Below the pieces are notes generated by a model. The model did no database searches and was not told the origin of the DNA. It worked only from the letters and a program-made list of their open reading frames with translations. Shown here piece by piece: positions 16,021 through 24,609 of a stretch of 64,000 nucleotides of DNA. This DNA comes from Rhodothermia bacterium (lineage in GTDB: Bacteria > Bacteroidota > Rhodothermia > Balneolales > Balneolaceae). Location: contig JAUICM010000003.1 in assembly GCA_030427885.1 (NCBI GenBank), positions 434,001 through 498,000 on the forward strand, written 5' to 3'. How positions within the stretch are numbered: the stretch's first letter is position 1; each line of letters begins with the position of its first letter. Made by a program: the position numbers and the translations under genes.

Positions 16021-16753
16021 CACCTTTTGGTAAAGAAACATGAAGATGGTCTGCAGTACCAACATGACGAAGTGTATTAAGCCCCATTGCATCTAATGAC
16101 CACTTCAGCATATTGTTCCTGAATTCAGAATGCCCCACCGTTCTTAAGTCGATCGCATGTACAAAACCGTCGTCCTGTGGATAATGCATTGAACTTTGAA
16201 GCGGGGTCAATCCCATATCGATATAATCTTCAGGTGCGCGCTTAATATCTGTAATTACAAGATCATTTTCTGCTAAAGTAGTAGTGGCTACGGCTACCCT
16301 GAGGATAGGGTGTAAAGATCGGTATACCTCTCTGACGGAGTCTGTTTTAGCGTTCACACTTGAAAGGTACAGCAATCCGTAAATGCAGAAGCCACCAACC
16401 AGGGTGCTCACTCCACCAAGGCCGAACTGAAAAAGAAGTTTCTTGTTCTTTATTCTTCTGAACAAGGCAACTACATAGATCACAAGTAAGATCACCGTAG
16501 CGCCTATTCCTGCCAGAAGTGCTGCCCATCCATTTATTCCTTTAGTCACATTTAAAAAAACGGCTGTTCGAATCAGTATGAAGAAGGGTAATATTCCAAG
16601 ACCAGCAATTAAAAGTACCGATAGGAGTGCTTTGACTATTCTGCGACGAAAGGAGAGTTCTTTTACTTTTTCTTCCCGTACGGTATCCTCAACCCGGAAT
16701 TCTTCCTTTGGGCTCAGAAGCCATTCTATGTCTTTTTGTGAGATCTTCTCCAT
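16016..16753 (-). CDS. Membrane protein with a C-terminal M15-like peptidase domain
   Basis: The 245 residues begin with a basic cytoplasmic segment, followed by three transmembrane helices at about 40-65, 78-98 and 107-128, and a soluble domain of about 115 residues. That domain has SMHYPQDDGFVHAIDL and, near the end, TADHLHVSLP. This is close to the S-x-H-x-x-G-x-A-x-D and H-x-H zinc signature of the M15 (VanY/L-Ala-D-Glu) peptidases, with a few inserted residues. If active it would cut peptidoglycan stem peptides at the membrane surface. The insertion leaves catalysis uncertain, and I do not recognise the exact family. It leads a group of small membrane-protein genes. Confidence 0.6.
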   Translation of the reverse strand: MEKISQKDIEWLLSPKEEFRVEDTVREEKVKELSFRRRIVKALLSVLLIAGLGILPFFILIRTAVFLNVTKGINGWAALLAGIGATVILLVIYVVALFRRIKNKKLLFQFGLGGVSTLVGGFCIYGLLYLSSVNAKTDSVREVYRSLHPILRVAVATTTLAENDLVITDIKRAPEDYIDMGLTPLQSSMHYPQDDGFVHAIDLRTVGHSEFRNNMLKWSLDAMGLNTLRHVGTADHLHVSLPKGE

Positions 16754-16818
16754 GGCGGACTTACACGGACAGTCTGATGCCCATGTTTCGCGATAACATA
16801 AAGTCCGGGGTTCTCAGA

Positions 16819-17217
16819 TCACAGATGCCGGTGAGTGCGTCGGATCAGAAACGGAATACTCTGCAGTATCACGATCAAAATAATAGCCATAGGAATAGCG
16901 TGGTATGGATTTGAGTAGATCACTGCACCCAGGCCTGATAAGTTATAGCAGAACAAGAGGCCTGCTATAAACATTGCGAATCCATAAGCCCAGTTCACTC
17001 TGATCCACATCATCCAGCTGGCAAAAATGGTAAGCGTACCAGTGATTATTCCTGCAGCCAGATCAAATACAGGGAGGCGTTCATTATAAAACTCGAAGAT
17101 TCCTTTATCCCAAACGCCCGAACTTAATTTCCAGATATTCAACCCGACGATATAAAACCCCGTCAGGAGTAGAAAGATTTGCAAAAACATCTGGATTTGT
17201 CGGTCTTTTTTATTCAT
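16819..17217 (-). CDS. Small four-helix membrane protein of unknown function
   Basis: This 132-residue protein has four hydrophobic helices (about 9-27, 47-67, 75-95, 103-122), with charged ends MNKKDRQ and RRTHRHL that place both termini in the cytoplasm. No family is recognised and no catalytic motif is visible. It lies 65 bases before the M15-like membrane gene on the same strand and 94 bases after the GlsB-like pair, so the four small membrane genes may share a transcript. Confidence 0.65.
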   Translation of the reverse strand: MNKKDRQIQMFLQIFLLLTGFYIVGLNIWKLSSGVWDKGIFEFYNERLPVFDLAAGIITGTLTIFASWMMWIRVNWAYGFAMFIAGLLFCYNLSGLGAVIYSNPYHAIPMAIILIVILQSIPFLIRRTHRHL

Positions 17218-17311
17218 GTATCATTCACTTTTGGGTGTTCATTGCCTCTAGTGAATGCTTATACCAAACCAGTGCTTTTTGTTCCTGAAATTGTCTGAAT
17301 TTTAGATAGGG

Positions 17312-17566
17312 TTATTCAAACACTGGCTGTTCTTTTGTTCTGAACACATTGAAGGTAAGCAGAATAGAGACTGATGAAAGTGTGCAGTAATATCCTGCTC
17401 CTGACAGCTCAAAAAATTCGGGTATGATTGCTCCCAGAAATCCTCCGATAGCTCCAACAAGAACACTGGCGATCAGTTTGATTCCTCTTTCCTGAAGAAT
17501 GAGATAGCTGATCAGGCCAATTAAACTTCCGATTCCAAAATATCCTAGTGCTGATAGAAGAGTCAT
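17312..17566 (-). CDS. GlsB/YeaQ/YmgE-like small membrane protein
   Basis: The 84 residues contain three hydrophobic helices with the glycine pattern IGSLIGLISYLILQERG and LVGAIGGFLGAIIP, which resembles the transglycosylase-associated (GlsB/YeaQ/YmgE) family of small stress-linked membrane proteins. Those proteins are about 80-90 residues, so length agrees. The ATG overlaps the stop of the preceding 101-residue gene by 4 bases (ATGA), so the pair is translationally coupled. Function is unknown in the family. Confidence 0.6.
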   Translation of the reverse strand: MTLLSALGYFGIGSLIGLISYLILQERGIKLIASVLVGAIGGFLGAIIPEFFELSGAGYYCTLSSVSILLTFNVFRTKEQPVFE

Positions 17567-17868
17567 TTTACTATTCTTTTTTTCTTTGCTCTTAGCATGA
17601 TCCTGTCATACAGAATGTGTGGATCGTTAACGTAGTTTTTTGTTCTCAGATAACTGATGAGCATTAAGAACGAAGTTGTTCCAATGATCTGCAGTAGAAT
17701 TCTGAAGTTTACTCCGACAACATCCAGTGACATACCAAAAACTATAGCTCCCATATTTGCCAGTATCACACTGGGCATCATCGCCATCCATTTCTCTCCA
17801 TATATGATATGGGCTAATACACCTATTATGGTTCCGGTAGCAATACAATCAATTATGAGATAGATCAT
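17563..17868 (-). CDS. Small membrane protein paired with a GlsB-like protein
   Basis: This 101-residue protein has three hydrophobic helices (about 3-23, 27-48, 55-73) and a basic C-terminal tail (RIMLRAKKKRIVK). Its IATGTIIGVLAHIIYGEKW opening resembles that of the next gene, which suggests a duplicated, diverged pair. The two overlap by ATGA. It is divergent from the M19 dipeptidase gene with 142 bases between them. Function unknown. Confidence 0.6.
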   Translation of the reverse strand: MIYLIIDCIATGTIIGVLAHIIYGEKWMAMMPSVILANMGAIVFGMSLDVVGVNFRILLQIIGTTSFLMLISYLRTKNYVNDPHILYDRIMLRAKKKRIVK

Positions 17869-18010
17869 GATGTTAAGGTTTGTTTCTTTTCTACAACTAT
17901 TAACAATTCAAACTCCTTATTGTTCCGATTTTCGCTTTAATTATCGCTCTGATTGTCTATTTTCGGGCAAAAGTCTCTCTTACACATACTCTTAAATCAA
18001 AAAAGCTACC

Positions 18011-19297
18011 ATGAAAAAATTCCTTTGGGCTCCTTTATTTCTAATGCTATTCATAACCAATTGTGCCGATTCTTCCATTGAAAAGGCGAAGGCTATACAC
18101 GACCGGGTGATCACTCTTGATACACACGATGACATCAACACCAATAATTTTACTGCTGATAACAACTACACAATGGACCTGAGTACTCAGGTCAATATTC
18201 CTAAAATGAAAGCCGGAGGACTTGATGTATCCTGGATGATCGTTTATACCGGTCAGGACACCCTCACCGAAGAGGGCTACGCAGCGGCCTATGAGAATGC
18301 CATCGATAAGTTTGACGCCATTCACCGCTTAACCGAAGAATACGCCCCTGATCAGATTGAATTGGCTCTTACTTCTGATGATGTTCGACGTATTGTCGCT
18401 TCCGGAAAGAAAGTAGCCATGATCGGTGTGGAAAATGCGTACCCAGTTGGCACCGACCTTAGCCGCATTAAAGAATTTTATGATCGTGGCGCCAGATATA
18501 TGTCGCTTTCCCATAATGGTCACAGCCAGTTCAGTGACTCCAATACCGGTACCCGCGACAGTGTATGGTTGTATAATGGCCTGAGTGAACTTGGAAAAGA
18601 AGCTGTTAAAGAAATGAATAAGTGGGGGATCATGATCGATTTGTCACATCCATCCAAGGAATCTAACCTTCAGGTGCTTGAGCTTTCCAAAGCCCCGGTC
18701 ATTGCCTCTCATTCTTCAGCGCGTGCACTTGCTCCCTCTGTAAGCCGAAACCTGAGTGACGAAGAATTACTGGCTCTGAAGGAAAATGGCGGGGTTGTTC
18801 AAACCGTGGCCTTCCGAAGTTACCTTAACCCTGAGAAAAATGATGCTTATCAGGAAGCTTCCGGCGAGATCATGGACCGTATCATGAAAGAAGAAAATTT
18901 CGAACGAAAGGGCTGGGGTGAACTTCGTGGATTGCCCGATGATGAAGTAGAAGCATACATCGCCAAATACCGTGAGATCCAGGCAAAAGCAGCTCCACTT
19001 ATCGAGGCTGAAGTAGATGCAGAACCTGTGGGCGTTTCTGACCTCGTGGATCATATCGATTATATGGTAAAACTGATTGGTATTGATCACGTTGGAATCA
19101 GCTCTGACTTCGATGGCGGCGGTGGCGTGGACGGTTGGGATGATGCCTCCGAGACTTTCAACGTAACTCTTGAGCTTGTTCGCCGTGGTTATTCTGAAGA
19201 AGAGATCTCCAAGCTCTGGAGCGGTAATCTGCTGAGAGTTCTGGATGAAGTTCAAGCCGTGGCTAAAGAAATACAGGCCGAAGAAGAGGCTTTATAA
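18011..19297 (+). CDS. M19 membrane dipeptidase family lipoprotein
   Basis: A 428-residue renal-dipeptidase-like enzyme. The N-terminus (MKKFLWAPLFLMLFITNCA) is a lipoprotein-type signal with Cys at about residue 18, though Asn before Cys is not the best lipobox. Zinc-site blocks of the family are present: TLDTHDDINT near 36, IGVENAYPVG near 138, DLSHPSKE near 213, ASHSSARAL near 233 and GIDHVGISSDFDGGGG near 356, then LWSGNLLRVL. It probably cleaves L-D or D-amino-acid dipeptides at the cell surface or periplasm. A TTG-started propeller lipoprotein gene begins at the very next base. Confidence 0.93.
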   Translation: MKKFLWAPLFLMLFITNCADSSIEKAKAIHDRVITLDTHDDINTNNFTADNNYTMDLSTQVNIPKMKAGGLDVSWMIVYTGQDTLTEEGYAAAYENAIDKFDAIHRLTEEYAPDQIELALTSDDVRRIVASGKKVAMIGVENAYPVGTDLSRIKEFYDRGARYMSLSHNGHSQFSDSNTGTRDSVWLYNGLSELGKEAVKEMNKWGIMIDLSHPSKESNLQVLELSKAPVIASHSSARALAPSVSRNLSDEELLALKENGGVVQTVAFRSYLNPEKNDAYQEASGEIMDRIMKEENFERKGWGELRGLPDDEVEAYIAKYREIQAKAAPLIEAEVDAEPVGVSDLVDHIDYMVKLIGIDHVGISSDFDGGGGVDGWDDASETFNVTLELVRRGYSEEEISKLWSGNLLRVLDEVQAVAKEIQAEEEAL

Positions 19298-20266
19298 TTG
19301 AATTTCAAGTCACTCATTTTTATTTCTTTTCTCTCACTGAGTTTCCTTTCTCAGTGTGCTAAAATTGAATACTCCTTTGACCATAAACTGCTATTTGTTG
19401 AGGGAGCATCAATTAATTCAGGTTACTACGGTAATATTGTTCTTCTTGATCCAAATAGAAAAGAAAAGATATGGGTGACTCATGATCTGTATTATGATGA
19501 GAAACCATATTTTAACAAAGACGGGACTAAAATCATCTTCGCTTCAAAAAGAACTCATAAAGACTTTTTTAGTGGGCTTACTGAAAAAAGTGATTTGTAT
19601 TCAATCAATCTCGATGGTACTGGTTTAATCAAAATCATTGATCATGATAGTATCCCTTTTTTCGAGTTTACCGGTTTTAAAAAAAATTCCAACGGGATAG
19701 TTCTGTTACAGAAGATTAACGATTCTTATTCTGTAATAGAATTGAATAGTCTTGGAAAACCGATTAATGAGTTCGTACCTCCAAATGGATTCTTTTCAAG
19801 AATGTTTTATTCACCAAGTGGAAATTACTTTGCTACAGAATCATTGGTAGAATCAAAATCTTATCATTTCACAGCCAACTTATATGACATCAGGTCTGAC
19901 ACTTACATTAACTTTCTCAGTAATAAATCCGATTATGATTTTGGTGAACTTGATAAGGTTAATTGTTTTCCTGGTTCATTCATCGATAATGATTCTTTTC
20001 TAATTAATTGCAGTAGCTACAAGAAAAAGATTTCTAAAATGTACACTTATTCCATTTCTACTGATCAATTAACAACTATCACCACTTTTAAAAAAATTCG
20101 GCCTTACAACCCTGTTCTTGGATCAGGCTCTTCTCTTGTCTATTCTATTTCTGATCATTTTTATCAAGAAAATGATCAAAACATATGGATGTATAATATG
20201 GAAAATGCAAACCTGGTTAAGATCACTGATTCAAAGACTGAAAAAGAATGGCTTCAGGTATTTTGA
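19298..20266 (+). CDS. AT-rich TolB/WD40-like beta-propeller lipoprotein
   Basis: The start is TTG at 19298, directly after the dipeptidase stop (TAATTG). It gives a clear lipoprotein signal (FLSLSFLSQC). The 322 residues show repeated strand blocks typical of WD40-like/TolB propellers, for example GNIVLLDPN, KPYFNKDGTKIIFASKR, SDLYSINLDGTGLIKI and QNIWMYNMENANLVKI. It has no enzymatic motif. The gene is much richer in A and T than its neighbours and uses AAA/AAT/TTT/ATT heavily, which suggests recent acquisition. Its coupling to the dipeptidase gene implies shared expression. Exact role unknown. Confidence 0.75.
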   Translation: MNFKSLIFISFLSLSFLSQCAKIEYSFDHKLLFVEGASINSGYYGNIVLLDPNRKEKIWVTHDLYYDEKPYFNKDGTKIIFASKRTHKDFFSGLTEKSDLYSINLDGTGLIKIIDHDSIPFFEFTGFKKNSNGIVLLQKINDSYSVIELNSLGKPINEFVPPNGFFSRMFYSPSGNYFATESLVESKSYHFTANLYDIRSDTYINFLSNKSDYDFGELDKVNCFPGSFIDNDSFLINCSSYKKKISKMYTYSISTDQLTTITTFKKIRPYNPVLGSGSSLVYSISDHFYQENDQNIWMYNMENANLVKITDSKTEKEWLQVF

Positions 20267-20267
20267 G

Positions 20268-20996
20268 TTATCCGGATAGCCCAATCCTCAACCGGATCAG
20301 GTAAAATCCGAATATATTTTTGAGGATATCCGTTGTAGCCCAGATATGAAATATCCGGGCTTTTTTTTCGTGCAGGGCAAACCAGTTATCCCGCTGAACC
20401 CTGGCCTCTTTATCGCTGTATCCGCTGCCATGAGGGTGATCAACGACGATAGTGTCATCAACCAGGGCATATTCTTTGTTCTTCATAGACAGGTAACCCA
20501 TAAATACATCTATTCCATGCCCGATGCGGTTTACTTCCAGATCAATGGGGCAGATCTGATCCAGATATTCTTTTGGCATTACAAAACAGAACCCTTCCGT
20601 GAAGGTTACTTTTCGAAGTTTCCCTGTGCCTTTGTTATTCATGTGTCCATGCGTGGAATGACACGCTGATGGCGCATATACTCCCACTCTTTTAGTGGAG
20701 TACACTTCTGTGATACGATCGATCAGCGCTTTTGCATCCTGAATTTCAACATCAGAGGTAATCAGCAGGAGATGGGTCAGCTCCCCATGTAAATAGGAGT
20801 AGGCCTCATTCAGCAAGCCATTGTAGTACACATTTGGCAACCGGATATCGAACTCTTCCTTTTCACCCTCAGCAAAATCAGAGCCGCTGTCGATCAGCAG
20901 GGTTTTTGCGTAAGGAGCAAATGCCTTCTTCAGACTGATCCCATTCTGGTTATCATTGTGATTGATGATCGCGACCAACAGGTTCTTTGATTCCAT
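20268..20996 (-). CDS. Glycosyltransferase-like protein (GT-A fold, family 2-like)
   Basis: Start 20996 is preferred over an ATG 21 bases upstream because GGAGAG lies 8 bases before it. The 242 residues fit a GT-A fold: LLVAIINHNDN at the N-terminus, ELTHLLLITSDVEIQD as the D-x-D-like block, a central SACHSTHGHMNN segment, and FTEGFCFVMPKEYLDQI, then DVFMGYLSMKN and VVDHPHGSGYSD. It likely moves a sugar onto an unknown acceptor. It is the last gene of the operon headed by the ABC exporter, with only two bases to the previous stop. The 3' end carries a terminator for the opposite strand within its coding sequence. Confidence 0.72.
   Translation of the reverse strand: MESKNLLVAIINHNDNQNGISLKKAFAPYAKTLLIDSGSDFAEGEKEEFDIRLPNVYYNGLLNEAYSYLHGELTHLLLITSDVEIQDAKALIDRITEVYSTKRVGVYAPSACHSTHGHMNNKGTGKLRKVTFTEGFCFVMPKEYLDQICPIDLEVNRIGHGIDVFMGYLSMKNKEYALVDDTIVVDHPHGSGYSDKEARVQRDNWFALHEKKARIFHIWATTDILKNIFGFYLIRLRIGLSG
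20337..20368 (+). terminator. Intrinsic terminator for the M19/propeller operon inside the opposing gene
   Basis: AGCCCAGATAT and ATATCCGGGCT (20337-20347 and 20351-20361) pair with one A-C mismatch around GAA, and eight T residues follow. The hairpin is on the plus strand, 71 bases after the propeller gene, and lies within the 3' part of the minus-strand glycosyltransferase gene. Confidence 0.8.
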
Positions 20997-20998
20997 GC

Positions 20999-21955
20999 TC
21001 AGCTCTCCTGTTTCCATTTGGATCCAAAGAATCTCAGGGCTACCGAATTATTCCGTTCGCTGAAATCTTCTTTTCCATGGTTGTTGATCTTGGCCAGACT
21101 GGATGCCTTATAAAAATCACCCTTGAAAAAAGGACTGTAGCAAAATCGCTTCATTGGAAATATGATCTTTTCGACTTTTGCATGAGCACTCACCCATACA
21201 TCGTCCACAAAACGCACCTGTTTCGGAACTCCTTCATAATTGGTTAGTTCATCCAGATCAAAAAAAGAAGGCTTTAACACATAGCCTGAATACCCCTGAA
21301 TGATATCTGTTGGGTAATTTGAAGAAACCCTTGTTCCGGGAACCGGCGTAGGAGGTGTTTTGGTGATATTACTCCATAACGTAGTCGGCTTATCGATCAG
21401 GTCGGCCGGAACTCTCCAGCCACTGGCACAGACAATTGAGTCCGCATTCTTTTCTGATGCCTGTTCAAATTCTGATATATAGCTCTGCGGATATATGTTA
21501 TCATCGTCCACCACAAGAATCGGCTGATTTGCTGGTAAGGACCTCAAAGCATGAATGAACTTTGACGCCGGCCCGAAATCTTCTTCCACACGAATAACAG
21601 TGAGTGACTTCAAATGTTTAAAGCGCTCCGGAACTACATATTCCAGCCCATTTCTAAATGAGCGGTAGGGTAGATACAGATTTATGGACGCCGGTTTCCT
21701 TTTTTGCCACATCAGGCTTTTCAGAGTCAGGTCGATCTCCTCTATACGTTCGGGAATTGTAGTAAGAGATACTATAATATCGCTTCGGTTCTCAGGATCA
21801 TTTTGCCATAGTTCATCCAATGCATATATCGACCATTTTCTGAGATGGACGTAATGCATGAGATCCCGGATCAGCTTTTTACCAGACAGGTAATTGTAGA
21901 TCCCAATTCCGATCCCAACCAACAGGACTGCTACTAAGGGTATGAACCAGCTCAA
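20999..21955 (-). CDS. Membrane-anchored glycosyltransferase
   Basis: The 318 residues begin with one transmembrane helix (about 3-24) and continue as a cytoplasmic GT-A domain. It shows DIIVSLTTIPERIEEIDLTL at about 58-77, VDDDNIYP near 150 (the D-x-D metal site), SIVCASGWR and a C-terminal VDDVWVSAHAK segment. These match a group of family-2-like or related glycosyltransferases found in Bacteroidota surface clusters. It overlaps the preceding DUF1647-like gene by 4 bases. Its acceptor and sugar are unknown. Confidence 0.78.
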   Translation of the reverse strand: MSWFIPLVAVLLVGIGIGIYNYLSGKKLIRDLMHYVHLRKWSIYALDELWQNDPENRSDIIVSLTTIPERIEEIDLTLKSLMWQKRKPASINLYLPYRSFRNGLEYVVPERFKHLKSLTVIRVEEDFGPASKFIHALRSLPANQPILVVDDDNIYPQSYISEFEQASEKNADSIVCASGWRVPADLIDKPTTLWSNITKTPPTPVPGTRVSSNYPTDIIQGYSGYVLKPSFFDLDELTNYEGVPKQVRFVDDVWVSAHAKVEKIIFPMKRFCYSPFFKGDFYKASSLAKINNHGKEDFSERNNSVALRFFGSKWKQES

Positions 21956-22788
21956 TTTCCTTTGATTTTATTGGCGAATATATCCAATCCCCTCATGACC
22001 ATGAAATAGCGAAACGAAAGCTCTCCGGGGCCTGGTAGTAAATGTCCATCAAGCTTATTCCGCACACTAATGTACGGTGTCGGTTTGGATGAGCTGATGT
22101 CAACTTCATCATTAGTAAGCCTGATCTTCTTCTTGGCCAGTTTTTCAAGTAACAGGATCGTTAATACCGACTGATCATCCCTGTGATTTTCTCTGGTAGC
22201 TCCTTCCGGACGAATACATTCTTTGATCATCGCCAGTTTCTGCCATTTATACACCAGTTTTCGGATCACATCATTATTATACGAAAAAGCACAGGTGTTT
22301 CCGGCCCTGTTTCTGGCGATATAAAACTCTTTTGGTACCTCCATATAATCCAGAGTTTCCTGCATCGTCCATTCCTCCAGTGTTCCTGAACCACTGAAAG
22401 GGATCCATGATCCTGTCTTTTCAATTTTTTTCCAGATGGGTTTAAGGTTCTTAAGGATAAGGTTGGCGCTGTCCATCCAGAATACATTCCCCTCTTTCTC
22501 AAAAAGTACTTCATTGATGATGATCGGTTTCCAGGAAAAGGTGCGGTATTCAGGTCTTACAAAATCAGGATATTTTGAGAAATCAAACTTCCTGTATTCA
22601 AGATTTGGATATTCATCAAGCAGTACATCCTTAAAATGCTCTACCTGATCTTCCGAAAGGCCCAGATCATAGAAGATCACCTCACTGTTATTGTACTCGC
22701 CGGCTCTTTCATAGCTGTACAGCAGGTTCTGAAAACTTGCATAATACCCTTCGTCGCAGGCGGTAAGTATGAAATTCTTATTATGCAT
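21952..22788 (-). CDS. DUF1647-like glycosyltransferase family protein
   Basis: This 278-residue protein opens with FILTACDEGYYASFQNLLYS, continues with VIFYDLGLSEDQ, YRTFSWKPIIINEVLF and VFWMDSANL (D-S-A-N at the nucleotide-sugar site position), features of the DUF1647 group of GT-A enzymes. A C-terminal block DDQSVLTILLLEKLA resembles the D-Q-S motif common in GT8 and GT32 proteins. It lies 11 bases after the ABC exporter gene and overlaps the next gene by ATGA. It likely adds sugar in the same pathway as its two neighbours. Confidence 0.75.
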   Translation of the reverse strand: MHNKNFILTACDEGYYASFQNLLYSYERAGEYNNSEVIFYDLGLSEDQVEHFKDVLLDEYPNLEYRKFDFSKYPDFVRPEYRTFSWKPIIINEVLFEKEGNVFWMDSANLILKNLKPIWKKIEKTGSWIPFSGSGTLEEWTMQETLDYMEVPKEFYIARNRAGNTCAFSYNNDVIRKLVYKWQKLAMIKECIRPEGATRENHRDDQSVLTILLLEKLAKKKIRLTNDEVDISSSKPTPYISVRNKLDGHLLPGPGELSFRYFMVMRGLDIFANKIKGN

Positions 22789-22799
22789 TTTCAGGTTCG

Positions 22800-24416
22800 T
22801 TATTTAACGATATCCGGCTTTCCATCTCTCAATTTCATGATCCTGTCGGCCTCATCAAAATAGCGGTCATCATGAGTAATGACGATGAGGGTTTTCCCCC
22901 TTTCTTTCAGATAGGGCAGGATCTTCCGGTAAAACACTTCCTTGAAGTATGGATCCTGATTTGCCGCCCACTCATCAAACAAATAGATCTCTTTATCTTC
23001 CAGAATGGAAATGATCAGCAACAGCCTTTTCTTTTGCCCATCGGAAAGCTTCTTGGTACTGAATGCTCCATTTACGATGCTCACTTTTTTAGTGAGTTCC
23101 AGCATTTCGATCAGCTCTTGTCCCCGTTCAATGACTTTGTCTTCATCAATGTGCAGAAGTTTATCAAATACATAGGAATCAGCAAAAATGGCTGAAAACC
23201 TGGATCGATAAAATGAAAGAAGCTTACTGTTTATCTGAACACCCTTGTAGCTCATCGAACCTTTATCCGGATCGTATAAACCCAGCATGATCTTGGCCAG
23301 GGTTGTTTTTCCACTTCCGTTCCCTCCAATCAGAAACAGCATTTCTCCGCTTTGTAACTTCAGGTCAACCGGACCCATGGTAAAATTCTCATGGGCTTCG
23401 GAATGATAGTAGGTGTGTTCAATATCCTTCAGCTCCAACAAGGGCTCATCATCATTCCATTCTGCACTGGTCAGTGGCGTTTCCTTTTTTACGGAGTCTT
23501 CCATAGTGATCCCAACCTGCTCAATATGATCAAGAGACACCTCGATCCGTTTCAGACTGCTAAGAAAACCTGCCGCCGTTGAAAGAGGGGCAAGGGTAAA
23601 TAGGACCAGAGTCAGGTATTCCCCAAAAAATTCTAGGGTAACAAATCCAGTCTTAAAGATCACAATGATCAACACAGCCATACCCAAAAGAAGGATCATA
23701 TCGGTTGAGCGATTTGTGATCGCTGCAATAACATTTTCCTTCAGATAGTATTTATTCTGAAGTTTACTGGCAGGTATGATCTGTTCTTCCATGTAAGACT
23801 TCTTGAATTCCCTGTTCAGGGTTAATTCCTTGATCCCAAATACCAGGCCTTCAAACAGTTCATAGATATTATCCAGATAATCACGGGCTATATTTGCGTA
23901 TTTCCTTACATAAGGAAGTGTGACCTGAGTAAATAGAAATACCGATACAAAAATGGCCAGCGTTGCCAGGCTCAGCTTTGGCGAGTACCAAACCATATAC
24001 CCTAAAATACCGAGTACTGTCGCTAAACCTGTGGTAACACCCGGTAAACGATCGATCGAGTAGGCAATGGTTTTAATGTCTTCCGTAAGAATTGGTAACA
24101 GCCGGGATTGGTTCTCTTCCACTGTGGCAAAAGAAGCATCCAGTATTTTATTCGACAGATCCACTCTGAGTTTATGAATGATCCTTTGTGTTAACAGGGA
24201 AACGGCATAGGATGCAACCACCGACAAAATTCCGTAGATCAACCAATAGCTGAAAAACTCGATACTGAAGCTGTTAACATCAAACTCTCCACCTTTTATT
24301 GCAGAGTGAATAGCCTTGATCACCATGGTTGAGCTCAATCCGGTGAGAATACTAGCCACACTTGCCACCAAAAAGAGAGGAAGTGACGACTTCACCAGTA
24401 TCCTGATCATTCTCAT
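22800..24416 (-). CDS. Cyclic-peptide-exporter-type ABC transporter (fused permease and ATPase)
   Basis: The 538 residues fuse a six-helix permease (about 8-290) and an ATPase. Walker A is IGGNGSGKT near 358-366, the signature motif is LSDGQKKRL, and Walker B leads into the unusual LFDEWAANQDPYFK, which is the hallmark of the SyrD/PvdE/YojI cyclic-peptide exporter group. There is no C39 peptidase domain. It leads an operon with three glycosyltransferase-like genes and an AGGA Shine-Dalgarno-like site lies 8 bases before ATG. It may export a glycosylated peptide or a lipid-linked glycan. A 28-codon micro-ORF precedes it by 62 bases. Confidence 0.88.
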   Translation of the reverse strand: MRMIRILVKSSLPLFLVASVASILTGLSSTMVIKAIHSAIKGGEFDVNSFSIEFFSYWLIYGILSVVASYAVSLLTQRIIHKLRVDLSNKILDASFATVEENQSRLLPILTEDIKTIAYSIDRLPGVTTGLATVLGILGYMVWYSPKLSLATLAIFVSVFLFTQVTLPYVRKYANIARDYLDNIYELFEGLVFGIKELTLNREFKKSYMEEQIIPASKLQNKYYLKENVIAAITNRSTDMILLLGMAVLIIVIFKTGFVTLEFFGEYLTLVLFTLAPLSTAAGFLSSLKRIEVSLDHIEQVGITMEDSVKKETPLTSAEWNDDEPLLELKDIEHTYYHSEAHENFTMGPVDLKLQSGEMLFLIGGNGSGKTTLAKIMLGLYDPDKGSMSYKGVQINSKLLSFYRSRFSAIFADSYVFDKLLHIDEDKVIERGQELIEMLELTKKVSIVNGAFSTKKLSDGQKKRLLLIISILEDKEIYLFDEWAANQDPYFKEVFYRKILPYLKERGKTLIVITHDDRYFDEADRIMKLRDGKPDIVK

Positions 24417-24478
24417 TTCAAATTCCTGTTATTTATACACCCGCTCTTACGATTCTGAAGCTTGTACTGGTTCCGGAT

Positions 24479-24565
24479 TTATGATTTCAAACTATTTAAA
24501 CGATACCGCTTTAAGCTTTTCCATGCAATGATTATCAGGCTGTTACCAAACATGTATTCTAACAT
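24479..24565 (-). CDS. Candidate 28-residue micro-ORF upstream of the ABC exporter
   Basis: An ATG at 24565, with AAGGA 9 bases upstream, opens a 28-codon frame that ends at TAA 24479, 62 bases before the ABC start. The peptide is hydrophobic then basic (core NSLIIIAWKSLKRYRLNSLK). That pattern could be a small exported or leader peptide. It also resembles the N-terminus of MacB/FtsX-type permeases in Bacteroidota, so it could be a relic of one. Only position, a plausible ribosome site and composition support it. Confidence 0.35.
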   Translation of the reverse strand: MLEYMFGNSLIIIAWKSLKRYRLNSLKS

Positions 24566-24609
24566 TTCCAGGATTCCTTAACTCATAAATTATATGTATA
24601 ATATATGTT

